NCBI GenBank assembly: GCA_000719025.1
Contig: JODP01000009.1
Span: forward strand, 1 to 64,000
Source of the DNA: Kineosporia aurantiaca JCM 3230
GTDB taxonomy: Bacteria > Actinomycetota > Actinomycetes > Actinomycetales > Kineosporiaceae
Direction of reading: 5' to 3'
Length of the DNA: 64,000 nucleotides
Under the pieces are notes generated by a model. The model did no database searches, was not told the origin of the DNA, and saw only the letters and a list, made by a program, of their open reading frames with translations. Below are positions 8,111-15,304 of this stretch, piece after piece (positions within the stretch are counted from its first letter, which is position 1; each line of letters opens with the position of its first letter). Made by a program: the position numbers and the translations under genes.

Positions 8111-8932
8111 ATGTCTTCCGGTGCTGTCTACACCCATGGGCACGCTGAGAGCGTTCTGCGCTCCCACCGCACCCGCACGGCCGAGAACTCCGCCGGATAC
8201 CTCCTGCCGCACCTCCGGCCCGGCCTGGCGCTGCTGGACATCGGCAGCGGGCCGGGCACGATCACGGTCGATCTCGCCGCCCGGGTGGCCCCCGGCCGCC
8301 TCACCGCGGTCGAGATCTCCGAGGCCGCGCTCGCCATCACCCGCGCCGAGGTGCAGCGGCAAGGGCTCGGGACGGTCGATCTGGCGGTCGGCGATGTGCA
8401 CGACCTGCCCTTTCCGGACGGCTCTTTCGACGTGGTGCACGCCCACCAGGTGCTCCAGCACGTCGCCGATCCGGTCACTGCCCTGCGCGAGATGATCCGG
8501 GTCTGCCGACCGGGAGGAGTGGTCGCGGTCCGCGACGCGGATTACAGCGGCTTCGTCTGGTACCCCGAGCTGCCCGGCCTCGACCGGTGGCTGGCCGCGT
8601 ACAAGGCGGCCGCGCGGGCCAATCAGGGCGAGCCGGATGCGGGGCGGCGTCTGCTGGCCTGGGCGCAGGCGGCCGGGGCGCCTCAGGTGACGGCTACCTC
8701 GTCCACCTGGTGCTACGGGGATCCGGCGGCGCGGGCGGCCTGGGGCGGCATGTGGGCGGATCGGATCACCGGTTCGGCGATCACCGAGCAGTTGCTTTCC
8801 AGCGGGCAGGCTTCGCAGGCCGAGCTTGAGCAGATGTCGCAGGCGTGGAGGGAGTGGGCGGCGGATCCGGATGGCTGGATCAGCATCGTTCACGGGGAAG
8901 TGCTGATCCGGATGCCCGACGCGGCGGCTTGA
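8111..8932 (+). CDS. Class I SAM-dependent methyltransferase
   Basis: A 273-residue Rossmann-fold methyltransferase. Motif I is LLDIGSGPGTITVDLA (near 38-53), the acidic end of strand beta2 is VEIS (near 64), and GDVHDLPFPDGSFDVV (near 90-105) covers motifs II-III. The N-terminal YTHGHAESVLRSHRTRTAENS resembles the ubiE/MENG-like small-molecule methyltransferases often seen in actinobacteria (family knowledge). The acceptor is unknown. ATG 8111 is chosen because TAGCGT ends seven bases upstream (leaderless type); a GTG at 8102 with GAGAAGGA eight bases before it is a real alternative and adds only three residues. Confidence 0.88.
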   Translation: MSSGAVYTHGHAESVLRSHRTRTAENSAGYLLPHLRPGLALLDIGSGPGTITVDLAARVAPGRLTAVEISEAALAITRAEVQRQGLGTVDLAVGDVHDLPFPDGSFDVVHAHQVLQHVADPVTALREMIRVCRPGGVVAVRDADYSGFVWYPELPGLDRWLAAYKAAARANQGEPDAGRRLLAWAQAAGAPQVTATSSTWCYGDPAARAAWGGMWADRITGSAITEQLLSSGQASQAELEQMSQAWREWAADPDGWISIVHGEVLIRMPDAAA

Positions 8933-8983
8933 TCAGGGGCGGCCGCGGCGGGTGGGTTCTCTCTGGTGGGGCATGCTGCGGGG

Positions 8984-9481
8984 GTGACTTCGCCGACCTC
9001 TGATCCTGCTGAATCCCTTCGGGCCGAGCTCGAGGGGTGGCTGGGGTCGCCGGATCTGGGTGGCGTGGAGCTGACGGCTGATGCCGGCGGTTCCCCGGCC
9101 GACGTCCCGGTGCGGTTTCGGATCGACCTGGTCGCGGCCGGGCAGACCTTCTACTGGATCACCTTCGTCGCCGGCACCGACGCCGAGTTCGACGTGGCGT
9201 TCACGGCGAAGGCAGCGATGCGGTCGTTTCCGTGGACCATGCCGTTCCGGCCCAGGCTGGAGCGGCAGCAGGCCGCGCTGCCGGTGTTGTGCCGGTGGCA
9301 GCGGGCCTACGCCGAGGATACCGCCGCGCTCTGTCTTACCCTGCTGACCAAGCACTTCCGGGTTCCGCTGGATTCGGTGCAGGTGTCCGGGGCGGAGGCC
9401 GAGGGGCGCCTGGTCCGGTCGCAGAAGGCGTGGCTGGGCGAGGTCACCGCGTGGTTCATGCGCTCGCAGGACAGGTCCTAA
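8984..9481 (+). CDS. Hypothetical protein
   Basis: A 165-residue soluble protein that I do not recognise. It is a mixed alpha/beta chain with many aromatic residues (FYWITFVAG, MRSFPWTMPF), no signal peptide and no membrane segment. Codon usage (G/C third positions) is that of neighbouring genes, which supports coding. The start may be GTG 8984 or GTG 8966; neither has a strong Shine-Dalgarno sequence. Its stop codon overlaps the stop codon of the convergent patatin gene in a shared CTAA (9478-9481), so the two transcripts overlap at their 3' ends. Confidence 0.65.
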   Translation: MTSPTSDPAESLRAELEGWLGSPDLGGVELTADAGGSPADVPVRFRIDLVAAGQTFYWITFVAGTDAEFDVAFTAKAAMRSFPWTMPFRPRLERQQAALPVLCRWQRAYAEDTAALCLTLLTKHFRVPLDSVQVSGAEAEGRLVRSQKAWLGEVTAWFMRSQDRS

Positions 9482-10389
9482 CCCGGCCGGTACTCCGTCT
9501 CCAGCATCGTCCGCAGATCCCGGCGTCCTAAATCGGCGGTCTCTCTCAGGGTCTGCGCGCTGATCGTGGTCCGGGCCGTAGGCATGAGCTCGGGGGCAAC
9601 GGTCCAGGTGGTCCGGGGCTCCCGGGTGTGCTCCACCTTCAGCCGGGCCAGCAGCCGGGAGTAGGGCACGCTCGGCCGGCTGATGTTGTCCTTCACGAAC
9701 GGCTTGTGCCCGTAGGCCATCCAGCGGCCGAGTCGGCGCAGGGCCGCGCTCAGGTCGTCCTGCTTGAAGTCGAAGGCCCGGGTCATCACCACCAGCGCCT
9801 CACGGCCGGTGGCCAGGGCCTGCTCGACCGGGACGGGGGCGACGATGCCGCCGTCGATGTACTGCCGCCCGTCCAGGGTGATCCGCTTGTTGTAGAGCGC
9901 GGGCAGCGCCGACGTGGCCCGCAGCACCTCGAACAGGTCGTGCCCGTCCCGGGTGGAGACCACGTGGGCCTCGCCGGTCTCCGCGTCGGTCAGCACGATC
10001 AGCAGGTCCATCGGCGCGGCCTTGATCGCGTCCAGGTCGAGCGGTCGGCGCACCCGGATGATGTCGTCCACCAGGTAGTCGACGTCGACCACCCGCCAGA
10101 GCCGCCGGCTGTTGATGAAGCGGCGGGTGACCAGATCCTCCAGATAGATCTGCAGGCCCAGGCCGGCCTGCCCGGCCAGGAAGAACGCGCCGTTGATGGC
10201 GCCCGCACTGCTGCCGACCACCACCCCGAAGGCGTCCCGCAGGCCGGCGTCCTCAAGTTCGGCCAGGGCGCCCATCGAATAGATGCCCCGCATTGCCCCG
10301 CCCTGCACCACGAGGGCGGGCTTGCCCTCTGGGGAGGTCGAACGGGCGAGCATGGCCAGGTGTTCGCCGAGGTTCACGGGCTCCCTCAT
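9478..10389 (-). CDS. Patatin-like phospholipase / lipid acyl hydrolase
   Basis: A 303-residue patatin-domain protein. The oxyanion-hole motif GGAMRG (near 28), the nucleophile elbow GSSAG (Ser near 60) and the catalytic Asp in DGG (near 181) are all present and in the expected order, so a Ser-Asp dyad hydrolase is likely. These proteins cleave acyl chains from phospholipids or neutral lipids; no signal peptide is seen, so it probably acts at the inner face of the membrane. ATG 10389 is used; a GTG at 10413 preceded by GAGG is a plausible 8-residue extension. It is divergent from the ROK kinase, and tail-to-tail with 8984-9481. Confidence 0.9.
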   Translation of the reverse strand: MREPVNLGEHLAMLARSTSPEGKPALVVQGGAMRGIYSMGALAELEDAGLRDAFGVVVGSSAGAINGAFFLAGQAGLGLQIYLEDLVTRRFINSRRLWRVVDVDYLVDDIIRVRRPLDLDAIKAAPMDLLIVLTDAETGEAHVVSTRDGHDLFEVLRATSALPALYNKRITLDGRQYIDGGIVAPVPVEQALATGREALVVMTRAFDFKQDDLSAALRRLGRWMAYGHKPFVKDNISRPSVPYSRLLARLKVEHTREPRTTWTVAPELMPTARTTISAQTLRETADLGRRDLRTMLETEYRPG

Positions 10390-10470
10390 CAAGCTGTCAT
10401 CGGATGCTGTCACCTTAACCTCGGCAACACGCCTGACCTCAGGCCCCGTCCGGAAAGCGGGAGGGCCCCA

Positions 10471-10483
10471 TAAGCTCGACCCT
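10471..10483 (+). promoter_or_regulatory. Leaderless promoter -10 box of the ROK gene
   Basis: TAAGCT (10471-10476) ends seven bases before the GTG at 10484, without a Shine-Dalgarno sequence. Confidence 0.55.
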
Positions 10484-11566
10484 GTGACGCAGACGGAGGG
10501 CATTCGCACACCGGCCTCATGGGTCGTCGTCGGCCTCGACAACGGGGGCACCACCGACAACGCGACCGTGCTGGACGCGACCGGTGAGTTCCTGGTCGAC
10601 CAGCTGGTCGAGATCCCCAGCCGGGTGCTCGACGGGCCGGAGCTGGCGGTCGAGGCGCTGGCGGACTCGTTCGAGAACATCATCCGGATCACCAACACCC
10701 CGCTGACCCTGGTCAAGGCGGTCGGCCTGGACACGCCCGGGCCGGCCAGCGCCAGCGGGGTCATCTCGTCCAAGGGCGCGACCAACTTCTCCCAGATCAG
10801 CTGGCACGGCTTCGACATCCGGGGCGCGCTGGAGCGGCGCCTCGGCCTGCCCGTGGTCTACAACAACGACGCGAACGCCGCATCGCTGTACGCCCATCAC
10901 CGCTACTTCGGCGCCGACCAGGCCCTGCAGAAGTCGTCCGTTGCGGGCATCGTCGGCACCGGCTTCGGCGGGGGCGTGGTGGTCACCGGGCGGGTGATCA
11001 AGGGCGCGGCCGGCATGGCCGGCGAGCTCGGGCACGTGCAGATCCCGCTGCAGGACGTGATCGAGGCCGACCAGCCGGTCCCGGTCTGCAACTGCGGGTT
11101 CGCCGGGGACGTGGAGAGCATCGCCTCGCTGACCGGGATCAAGAAGAACCTGCTGCCGTACTGGCTGCCCAAGTTCCCCGACCACCCACTGGCGGCCGAG
11201 CCCATCGACCGTGCGGCCAAGCTGCTGCGGGGTTATGCGGAAAAGGAAGATCCGTTGGCCCTGGCCGTCTTCGGGCAGCAGGCCAAGGCGATGGGCAAGC
11301 TCTTCACCATGGCCGCCAACTTCACCGACCCCGACGTCTATTTCATCGGCGGTGGCGTGGTCGAGGCTGCCCCGACGTTCCGCCAGTGGTTCCTCAACAC
11401 CGTGCGCGAGCACACCCAGCTCCGTCTGGAACAGCTGTCCGCTGCGTCCTTCGCCCTGGTGCCCGACCTGGACATGGCGGGCGCTCGAGGTGCTGCGGTG
11501 GCTGCCTTCGACGCGGTGGTGGCGGATGTCGTGCGGGGTACGCCGGGTAGCGGATCAGCTGGTTGA
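10484..11566 (+). CDS. ROK-family sugar kinase (glucokinase-like)
   Basis: A 360-residue ROK protein of the ASKHA fold. Phosphate-1 loop GLDNGGTTDNATVLD (near 16), catalytic Asp in NNDANAASL (near 127) and IVGTGFGGGVV for ATP binding are visible, followed by GELGHVQI. The zinc cluster normally reads CxCGxxGCxE; here it is CNCGFAGDVES, so the third Cys is Asp and zinc binding may be altered. No N-terminal helix-turn-helix is present, so this is a kinase rather than an NagC-type repressor. Likely role: ATP-dependent phosphorylation of a hexose in the cytoplasm. Its 3' end overlaps the convergent VanZ-like gene by 12 bases. Confidence 0.88.
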   Translation: MTQTEGIRTPASWVVVGLDNGGTTDNATVLDATGEFLVDQLVEIPSRVLDGPELAVEALADSFENIIRITNTPLTLVKAVGLDTPGPASASGVISSKGATNFSQISWHGFDIRGALERRLGLPVVYNNDANAASLYAHHRYFGADQALQKSSVAGIVGTGFGGGVVVTGRVIKGAAGMAGELGHVQIPLQDVIEADQPVPVCNCGFAGDVESIASLTGIKKNLLPYWLPKFPDHPLAAEPIDRAAKLLRGYAEKEDPLALAVFGQQAKAMGKLFTMAANFTDPDVYFIGGGVVEAAPTFRQWFLNTVREHTQLRLEQLSAASFALVPDLDMAGARGAAVAAFDAVVADVVRGTPGSGSAG

Positions 11567-12529
11567 TACGCGGGCGATCTGAGACCCGTCGGCGGCGAAC
11601 ATCGTGACCTGGGCGTCGGTTGCTTCGCTGCCATCAAGTTCGGACGTGTAGAGCAGCCAGCCGTCGAGGCCGTTGACCTTGATCAGGTCGGCCTCGGCCG
11701 GCCCGGCGCCCCTGATGGTGGCCACCGCGCGGGCGGTGGCCACCGGGGCCAGACCGGTGACGAGGGTCTTTTCCGGGCTGGACGCCACGAAGGGCTGCTG
11801 GTCGCCGGGGCGTAACACCATCCAGCCGTCCGCCTCGGCCAGGCAGAGCATGCCCTGCTCCATGAAGGCCGAATAGCCGGGCTGGACCTCGAACGCGTCG
11901 GCCGGGACGCTCTCGCAGTAGTTGCCGCCCGGGTTGAAGGCCGGCCGCGGACCGCCGGCCAGGGCCACGCCGACGACGGCGGTTGCGGCCAGCGCCCCGA
12001 CCGCGGTCGCCCGGGTGAACCGGCGGGTGGCGACGGCGAAGAGCAGCAGCCCGAACAGGGCGCCGAGGTCGTTGCAGATCAGGTCGTTGATGTCGATGCT
12101 GCGGTAGGCCCAGCCGACCAGCAGCGAGGCCACTGCCTGGGCGCCCTCGAGCCCGACCCCGAGCAAGAGGCAGCCGCCGATCAGCCAGGACCCGGTGCGG
12201 CGCAGGACGAAGGGCAGACCGAACCCGAACGGGACGCCGAGCAGGACGTTCTGCAGGTTCTGGTCGTTCGGCCCGCTGGAGAACAGCCCGCGCAGGTCCA
12301 GCGCGGTGGTCACCTGGAGCAGGGGGGCGTCCGGGACCCGGCTCGGGACCGGGCACAGGATGATCATGGCCAGCACGGTCAGGTACCCGCCGAAGAGCCC
12401 GAGGCCGGCCAGCCGGCGGGGGTCGGCCCCGCGACGGTGGGCCAGGGTCAGCGCGCCGAGCACGACCAGGAGCAGCAGGGCCGCGAGAGCAAGATCGAGC
12501 GGGCCGAGGCGGGCCAACCAGAGGGACAT
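11555..12529 (-). CDS. VanZ-like membrane protein
   Basis: A 324-residue protein with about five N-terminal transmembrane helices in its first 190 residues, then an extracytoplasmic domain of about 130 residues. The VanZ-type pattern is visible: NVLLGVPFGFGLPFVL, an intramembrane E..Q (LEGAQAV) and RSIDINDLICNDLGALFG. VanZ proteins modulate sensitivity to glycopeptide antibiotics, but most distant members are uncharacterised, so no resistance claim is made. The soluble tail (GNYCESVPADAFEVQPGYSA onward) has no recognised domain. TACGGT six bases before the ATG at 12529 suggests a leaderless mRNA. Confidence 0.8.
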   Translation of the reverse strand: MSLWLARLGPLDLALAALLLLVVLGALTLAHRRGADPRRLAGLGLFGGYLTVLAMIILCPVPSRVPDAPLLQVTTALDLRGLFSSGPNDQNLQNVLLGVPFGFGLPFVLRRTGSWLIGGCLLLGVGLEGAQAVASLLVGWAYRSIDINDLICNDLGALFGLLLFAVATRRFTRATAVGALAATAVVGVALAGGPRPAFNPGGNYCESVPADAFEVQPGYSAFMEQGMLCLAEADGWMVLRPGDQQPFVASSPEKTLVTGLAPVATARAVATIRGAGPAEADLIKVNGLDGWLLYTSELDGSEATDAQVTMFAADGSQIARVSTS

Positions 12530-12621
12530 GATCGCACCGTACAAAGGCGCCGGTGGGTAACCCCTCCCGGCGAACACCTTCGGTACCTGAGTGCCGGTGA
12601 ATTGTCCGCAAGTACCAGCTA

Positions 12622-12663
12622 GGACTTTGGCCCTACGGGCATCGGCCCGAACCCCGCTTGACT
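12622..12663 (+). promoter_or_regulatory. Two tandem imperfect palindromes upstream of a TTGACT -35-like hexamer
   Basis: GGACTTTGGCCC (12622-12633) and GGGCATCGGCCC (12637-12648) start 15 bases apart and resemble the half-palindromic boxes bound by DevR/DosR-type response regulators (GGGACT..AGTCCC). TTGACT follows at 12658-12663. No convincing -10 was identified. Confidence 0.35.
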
Positions 12664-12681
12664 CCCATCAGCATCAGCCAG

Positions 12682-12707
12682 AGCCCTGTTCAGTGTGAGT
12701 CAGGGCT
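12682..12707 (+). promoter_or_regulatory. Stem-loop in the leader of the DUF1996 gene
   Basis: AGCCCTG (12682-12688) pairs with CAGGGCT (12701-12707) around a 12-base loop, ending four bases before the strong Shine-Dalgarno AAGGAGGAG at 12712-12720. Confidence 0.5.
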
Positions 12708-12729
12708 GGTGAAGGAGGAGAAAAAGCTC

Positions 12730-13818
12730 GTGACGAAACGTCGCCGGGGACTGCGCCGCCCCGTGATCGCGCTGCTGACCGCGGCCGTCATCGGTGTGGT
12801 GGCCGCAGTGGCCCTGGATGTCGTGCCGGGCATCGGCTCCGGCGAACTCTCGGCCTCGGCGATGACTCAGCACGACATGGCCGGGATGACCACCGCCGCC
12901 ACCGGTTCGGCCGCCGGAACCATGACCGCGATGGCGGCGCCGCCCAAGGGCAAGTGGATCCCGGTGGACAAGAAGGCCTGGGCGGCCCAGCTCGCGGTGT
13001 TCAAGAAGACCAAGGCGCGCAAGCCCCCGGCCACCGCGAAGCAGAACACCGAGTTCAACGCCACCTGCAAGTACAGCCACTCCGGGAAGAACGACCCGAT
13101 CGTCTTCCCGGGGCAGACCGGCGCCTCGCACATGCACTCGTTCATGGGGAACAAGATCACCAAGGCGAGCACCACGGCCGCTGACCTGATGAAGTACACG
13201 GCCACCTCGTGCGTCCCCAAGAAGGACCGTTCCTCGTACTGGCTGCCCACGCTCTACAGCAACAAGACGAACCACGCGATCCAGCCGAGCATGCTGATCG
13301 CGTACTACGGCAGCCTTCTGGACGATGCGAACAAGAAGAAGACCGTGCCGATGCCGAACGGCCTGCGGATGATCGTCGGCGACCCGACGAAGCAGGTGGC
13401 GACCCCGGCCGGATCCCAGAACGCGTTCTACTGCTCCGGTGGGCCGGTCGACGGCGCGAGCCGCAGCACGGACGGCGGCAACTCCGCGGTCTGCGGGGAC
13501 GGCGGCACCATCCACTACACGATGCGGTTCCCGGACTGCTGGGACGGCAAGCACCTGGACAGCCCGGACCACAAGTCGCACGTCACCTACGGCTCGAACG
13601 GTGACTGCCCGAAGGCCTTCCCGGTCCGCATCCCGGCCGTGACCTTCTCGATCTACTACCCGACCCACGGCGTCAAGGCGGGCCTGCACCTCTCGTCCGG
13701 CAAGCTCTCCTCAATGCACGGCGACGCGTTCTTCGCCTGGGACCCGAAGACCATGGCCGACCGGGTGAAGAGCTGCGTGCGGCAGATGGTGACCTGCGCG
13801 AGCAACGGGAAGTTCTAA
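12730..13818 (+). CDS. Secreted DUF1996-domain protein
   Basis: A 362-residue protein with a twin-positive N-terminus (KRRRGLRRP), a hydrophobic segment at about 12-32 and then a linker rich in Ala/Thr/Met: a signal peptide or membrane anchor. The C-terminal 230 residues are the DUF1996 domain, with conserved features HMHSFMGN (near 138), SYWLPTLY (near 175), FPDCWDGKHLDSPDHKSH (near 285) and a distal HGDAFFAWD. Several paired Cys suggest disulfides. The function of DUF1996 is unknown; in fungi it occurs with carbohydrate-binding modules. Start GTG 12730 is fixed by AAGGAGGAG nine bases upstream. A Met/His-rich stretch (MTQHDMAGM) could bind copper, which is speculative. Confidence 0.88.
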   Translation: MTKRRRGLRRPVIALLTAAVIGVVAAVALDVVPGIGSGELSASAMTQHDMAGMTTAATGSAAGTMTAMAAPPKGKWIPVDKKAWAAQLAVFKKTKARKPPATAKQNTEFNATCKYSHSGKNDPIVFPGQTGASHMHSFMGNKITKASTTAADLMKYTATSCVPKKDRSSYWLPTLYSNKTNHAIQPSMLIAYYGSLLDDANKKKTVPMPNGLRMIVGDPTKQVATPAGSQNAFYCSGGPVDGASRSTDGGNSAVCGDGGTIHYTMRFPDCWDGKHLDSPDHKSHVTYGSNGDCPKAFPVRIPAVTFSIYYPTHGVKAGLHLSSGKLSSMHGDAFFAWDPKTMADRVKSCVRQMVTCASNGKF

Positions 13819-14378
13819 CTGGAAGGTCGGTCGATCCGCTGGACGTAGTGCAGCGGCGGGTCGATCGGGTTGTCGGGTTCCAGCGCGCCTTCGGCGACGC
13901 GCTGGAACCCGGCTTTTTCCAGAGCGCGCCAGGAGCGGCGGTTCCCGGCGGCGACCGGAATGATGATGCAGCCGGCGGAGGGGTGGTCGGTCCAGGTCTT
14001 GGCGACCATGGAGCGGATCATCGCGACGCCGAGGCCCTGGCCCCGGTCGGCGGGGGAGGCGAGGAAGTAGTCGAGGCTCATCGCGCCGGGCGGGACTTCG
14101 GTGATCCGGGCCAGCGGGTCGCGGTATTCGGGGTAGTCGGCGAAGGCCGAGCGCTGGATCAGGCCGAACGGGTGGTCGTCGAGCAGGGCCAGCCAGTCCT
14201 GGTTCGGCTCCTCGCCGCGGGCAGAGGGGCCGAAGTCGCGGGCCACGGCCTCGGGGGTGGTCTCGTGGTTCCACCAGCGGGCGACCAGGGGTTCGGTGAG
14301 CCACTCGCGGACCAGGGGGAAGTCGGACTCGGTTACCCGACGCCAGGTGATGGGCATGAGGCCATGATCAGTGGTCAC
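13815..14378 (-). CDS. GNAT acetyltransferase, AAC(6')-like
   Basis: A 187-residue GNAT-fold protein. The N-terminus (TWRRVTESDFPLVREWL) and VARWW resemble the subfamily containing AAC(6')-Ib-type aminoglycoside acetyltransferases and IucB-like enzymes. The acetyl-CoA P-loop reads RGQGLGVAMI (near 120). The acceptor may be an aminoglycoside or an endogenous amine; sequence alone does not decide. The GTG at 14378 overlaps the end of the upstream small gene by 11 bases, which suggests translational coupling; ATG 14357 is an alternative. Its stop codon shares CTAA with that of the DUF1996 gene. Confidence 0.85.
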   Translation of the reverse strand: MTTDHGLMPITWRRVTESDFPLVREWLTEPLVARWWNHETTPEAVARDFGPSARGEEPNQDWLALLDDHPFGLIQRSAFADYPEYRDPLARITEVPPGAMSLDYFLASPADRGQGLGVAMIRSMVAKTWTDHPSAGCIIIPVAAGNRRSWRALEKAGFQRVAEGALEPDNPIDPPLHYVQRIDRPSS

Positions 14379-14556
14379 CCTGATGGCGTAAATGGAGTTT
14401 CATCCGGGCGGCCTTCTCCACCTGGCCCGGGGTCTGGCCCGGGGCCTCGGTGGCACAGGAATGGACGACGCGGTCCAGGACATCCCGGTCAGCGCCGGGG
14501 AAATCGGTGAGCAGATCGTCGATGACGTCGCCCAGTTCGCTCTCGGTGATGGGCAT
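14368..14556 (-). CDS. Small hypothetical helical protein
   Basis: A 62-residue acidic protein, predicted to be three short amphipathic helices (ITESELGDVIDDLLTDF, DRDVLDRVVHSCATEA, PGQVEKAARMKLHLR). It resembles small three-helix-bundle proteins common in actinobacteria, but no function is known to me. The start ATG 14556 was chosen over distal upstream codons that would run through the divergent hydrolase promoter; AAGG is too close to be a normal Shine-Dalgarno, so a leaderless mRNA is possible. It overlaps the GNAT gene by 11 bases and is probably its operon partner. Confidence 0.6.
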   Translation of the reverse strand: MPITESELGDVIDDLLTDFPGADRDVLDRVVHSCATEAPGQTPGQVEKAARMKLHLRHQGDH

Positions 14557-14641
14557 CCTTCCAGTCTGGCCCACCCGGCCCGGCCCGCAAGTCCCCTGAT
14601 GGATGGATGCGCCGGCCGGGCGTCGGTGGGACGGTGGGAGC

Positions 14642-15304
14642 ATGACCACGACGACGGTTGCCTGCCGGATCCCGGCGGACGGAGTGGTGCTCGGTGCCGA
14701 TCTGCTGTTCCCGGACCGGTACCCGGCTCAGAGTCCCACCGGAGTGATCCTTTTCGCTCACGGCACGGGGAGCTCGCGGTTCAGCCCACGCAATCGCGCG
14801 GTCGCCGCCGCGCTGAACCGGATCGGGCTGGCCGCGGTGCTGACCGATCTGCTCACCGACGACGAGGAGCAGATCGACGAGCACACCGCGCAGTTCCGGT
14901 TCGACGTGCATCTGCTGACCGAGCGGATGATCTCGGTGATCGACTGGGCCACCGAGGAACCGTCGCTGAGTGGGCTGCGGTTCGGCACTTTCGGCGCCAG
15001 CACGGGGGCGGGGGCGGCGCTGGCGTCGGCCGCCTACCGGCCCTCGGCGGTGCGGGCGGTGGTGTCCCGGGGAGGGCGGCCGGATCTGGCCGGGCCGGCG
15101 CTGGAGGAGGTGCAGGCGCCGACGCTGTTCATCGTCGGCAGCAAGGACCCGATCGTGCTGGAGCTGAACCAGGAGGCGCAGAGCGTGATCTCGGCGCCGA
15201 GCCAGTTGCACATCGTCGAGGGGGCGACCCATCTGTTCCCCGAACCGGGCGCTTTGAAAGAGGTTTCAAAGCAGGCCGGGATGTGGTTCGAGCAGTACCT
15301 CTAA
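14642..15304 (+). CDS. Alpha/beta hydrolase, dienelactone-hydrolase-like
   Basis: A 220-residue single-domain alpha/beta hydrolase. The oxyanion strand ILFAHGTGSSR (near 36), nucleophile elbow GASTGAG (Ser near 118), catalytic Asp in VGSKDPIV (near 174) and His in EGATHLF (near 199) form a complete triad. It belongs with short cytoplasmic hydrolases of the dienelactone hydrolase or poly-hydroxyalkanoate-depolymerase-like groups; the ester substrate is unknown. The ATG at 14642 is the last N-terminal Met before the domain; GACGGT lies six bases upstream as a possible -10. Its stop codon overlaps that of the convergent LRR/TPR gene in CTAA (15301-15304). Confidence 0.85.
   Translation: MTTTTVACRIPADGVVLGADLLFPDRYPAQSPTGVILFAHGTGSSRFSPRNRAVAAALNRIGLAAVLTDLLTDDEEQIDEHTAQFRFDVHLLTERMISVIDWATEEPSLSGLRFGTFGASTGAGAALASAAYRPSAVRAVVSRGGRPDLAGPALEEVQAPTLFIVGSKDPIVLELNQEAQSVISAPSQLHIVEGATHLFPEPGALKEVSKQAGMWFEQYL

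Noticed and set aside
12658..12729. Longer DUF1996 protein starting at 12658
   Set aside because: That start lies in the leader ahead of the hairpin and the strong AAGGAGGAG, which point to GTG 12730.
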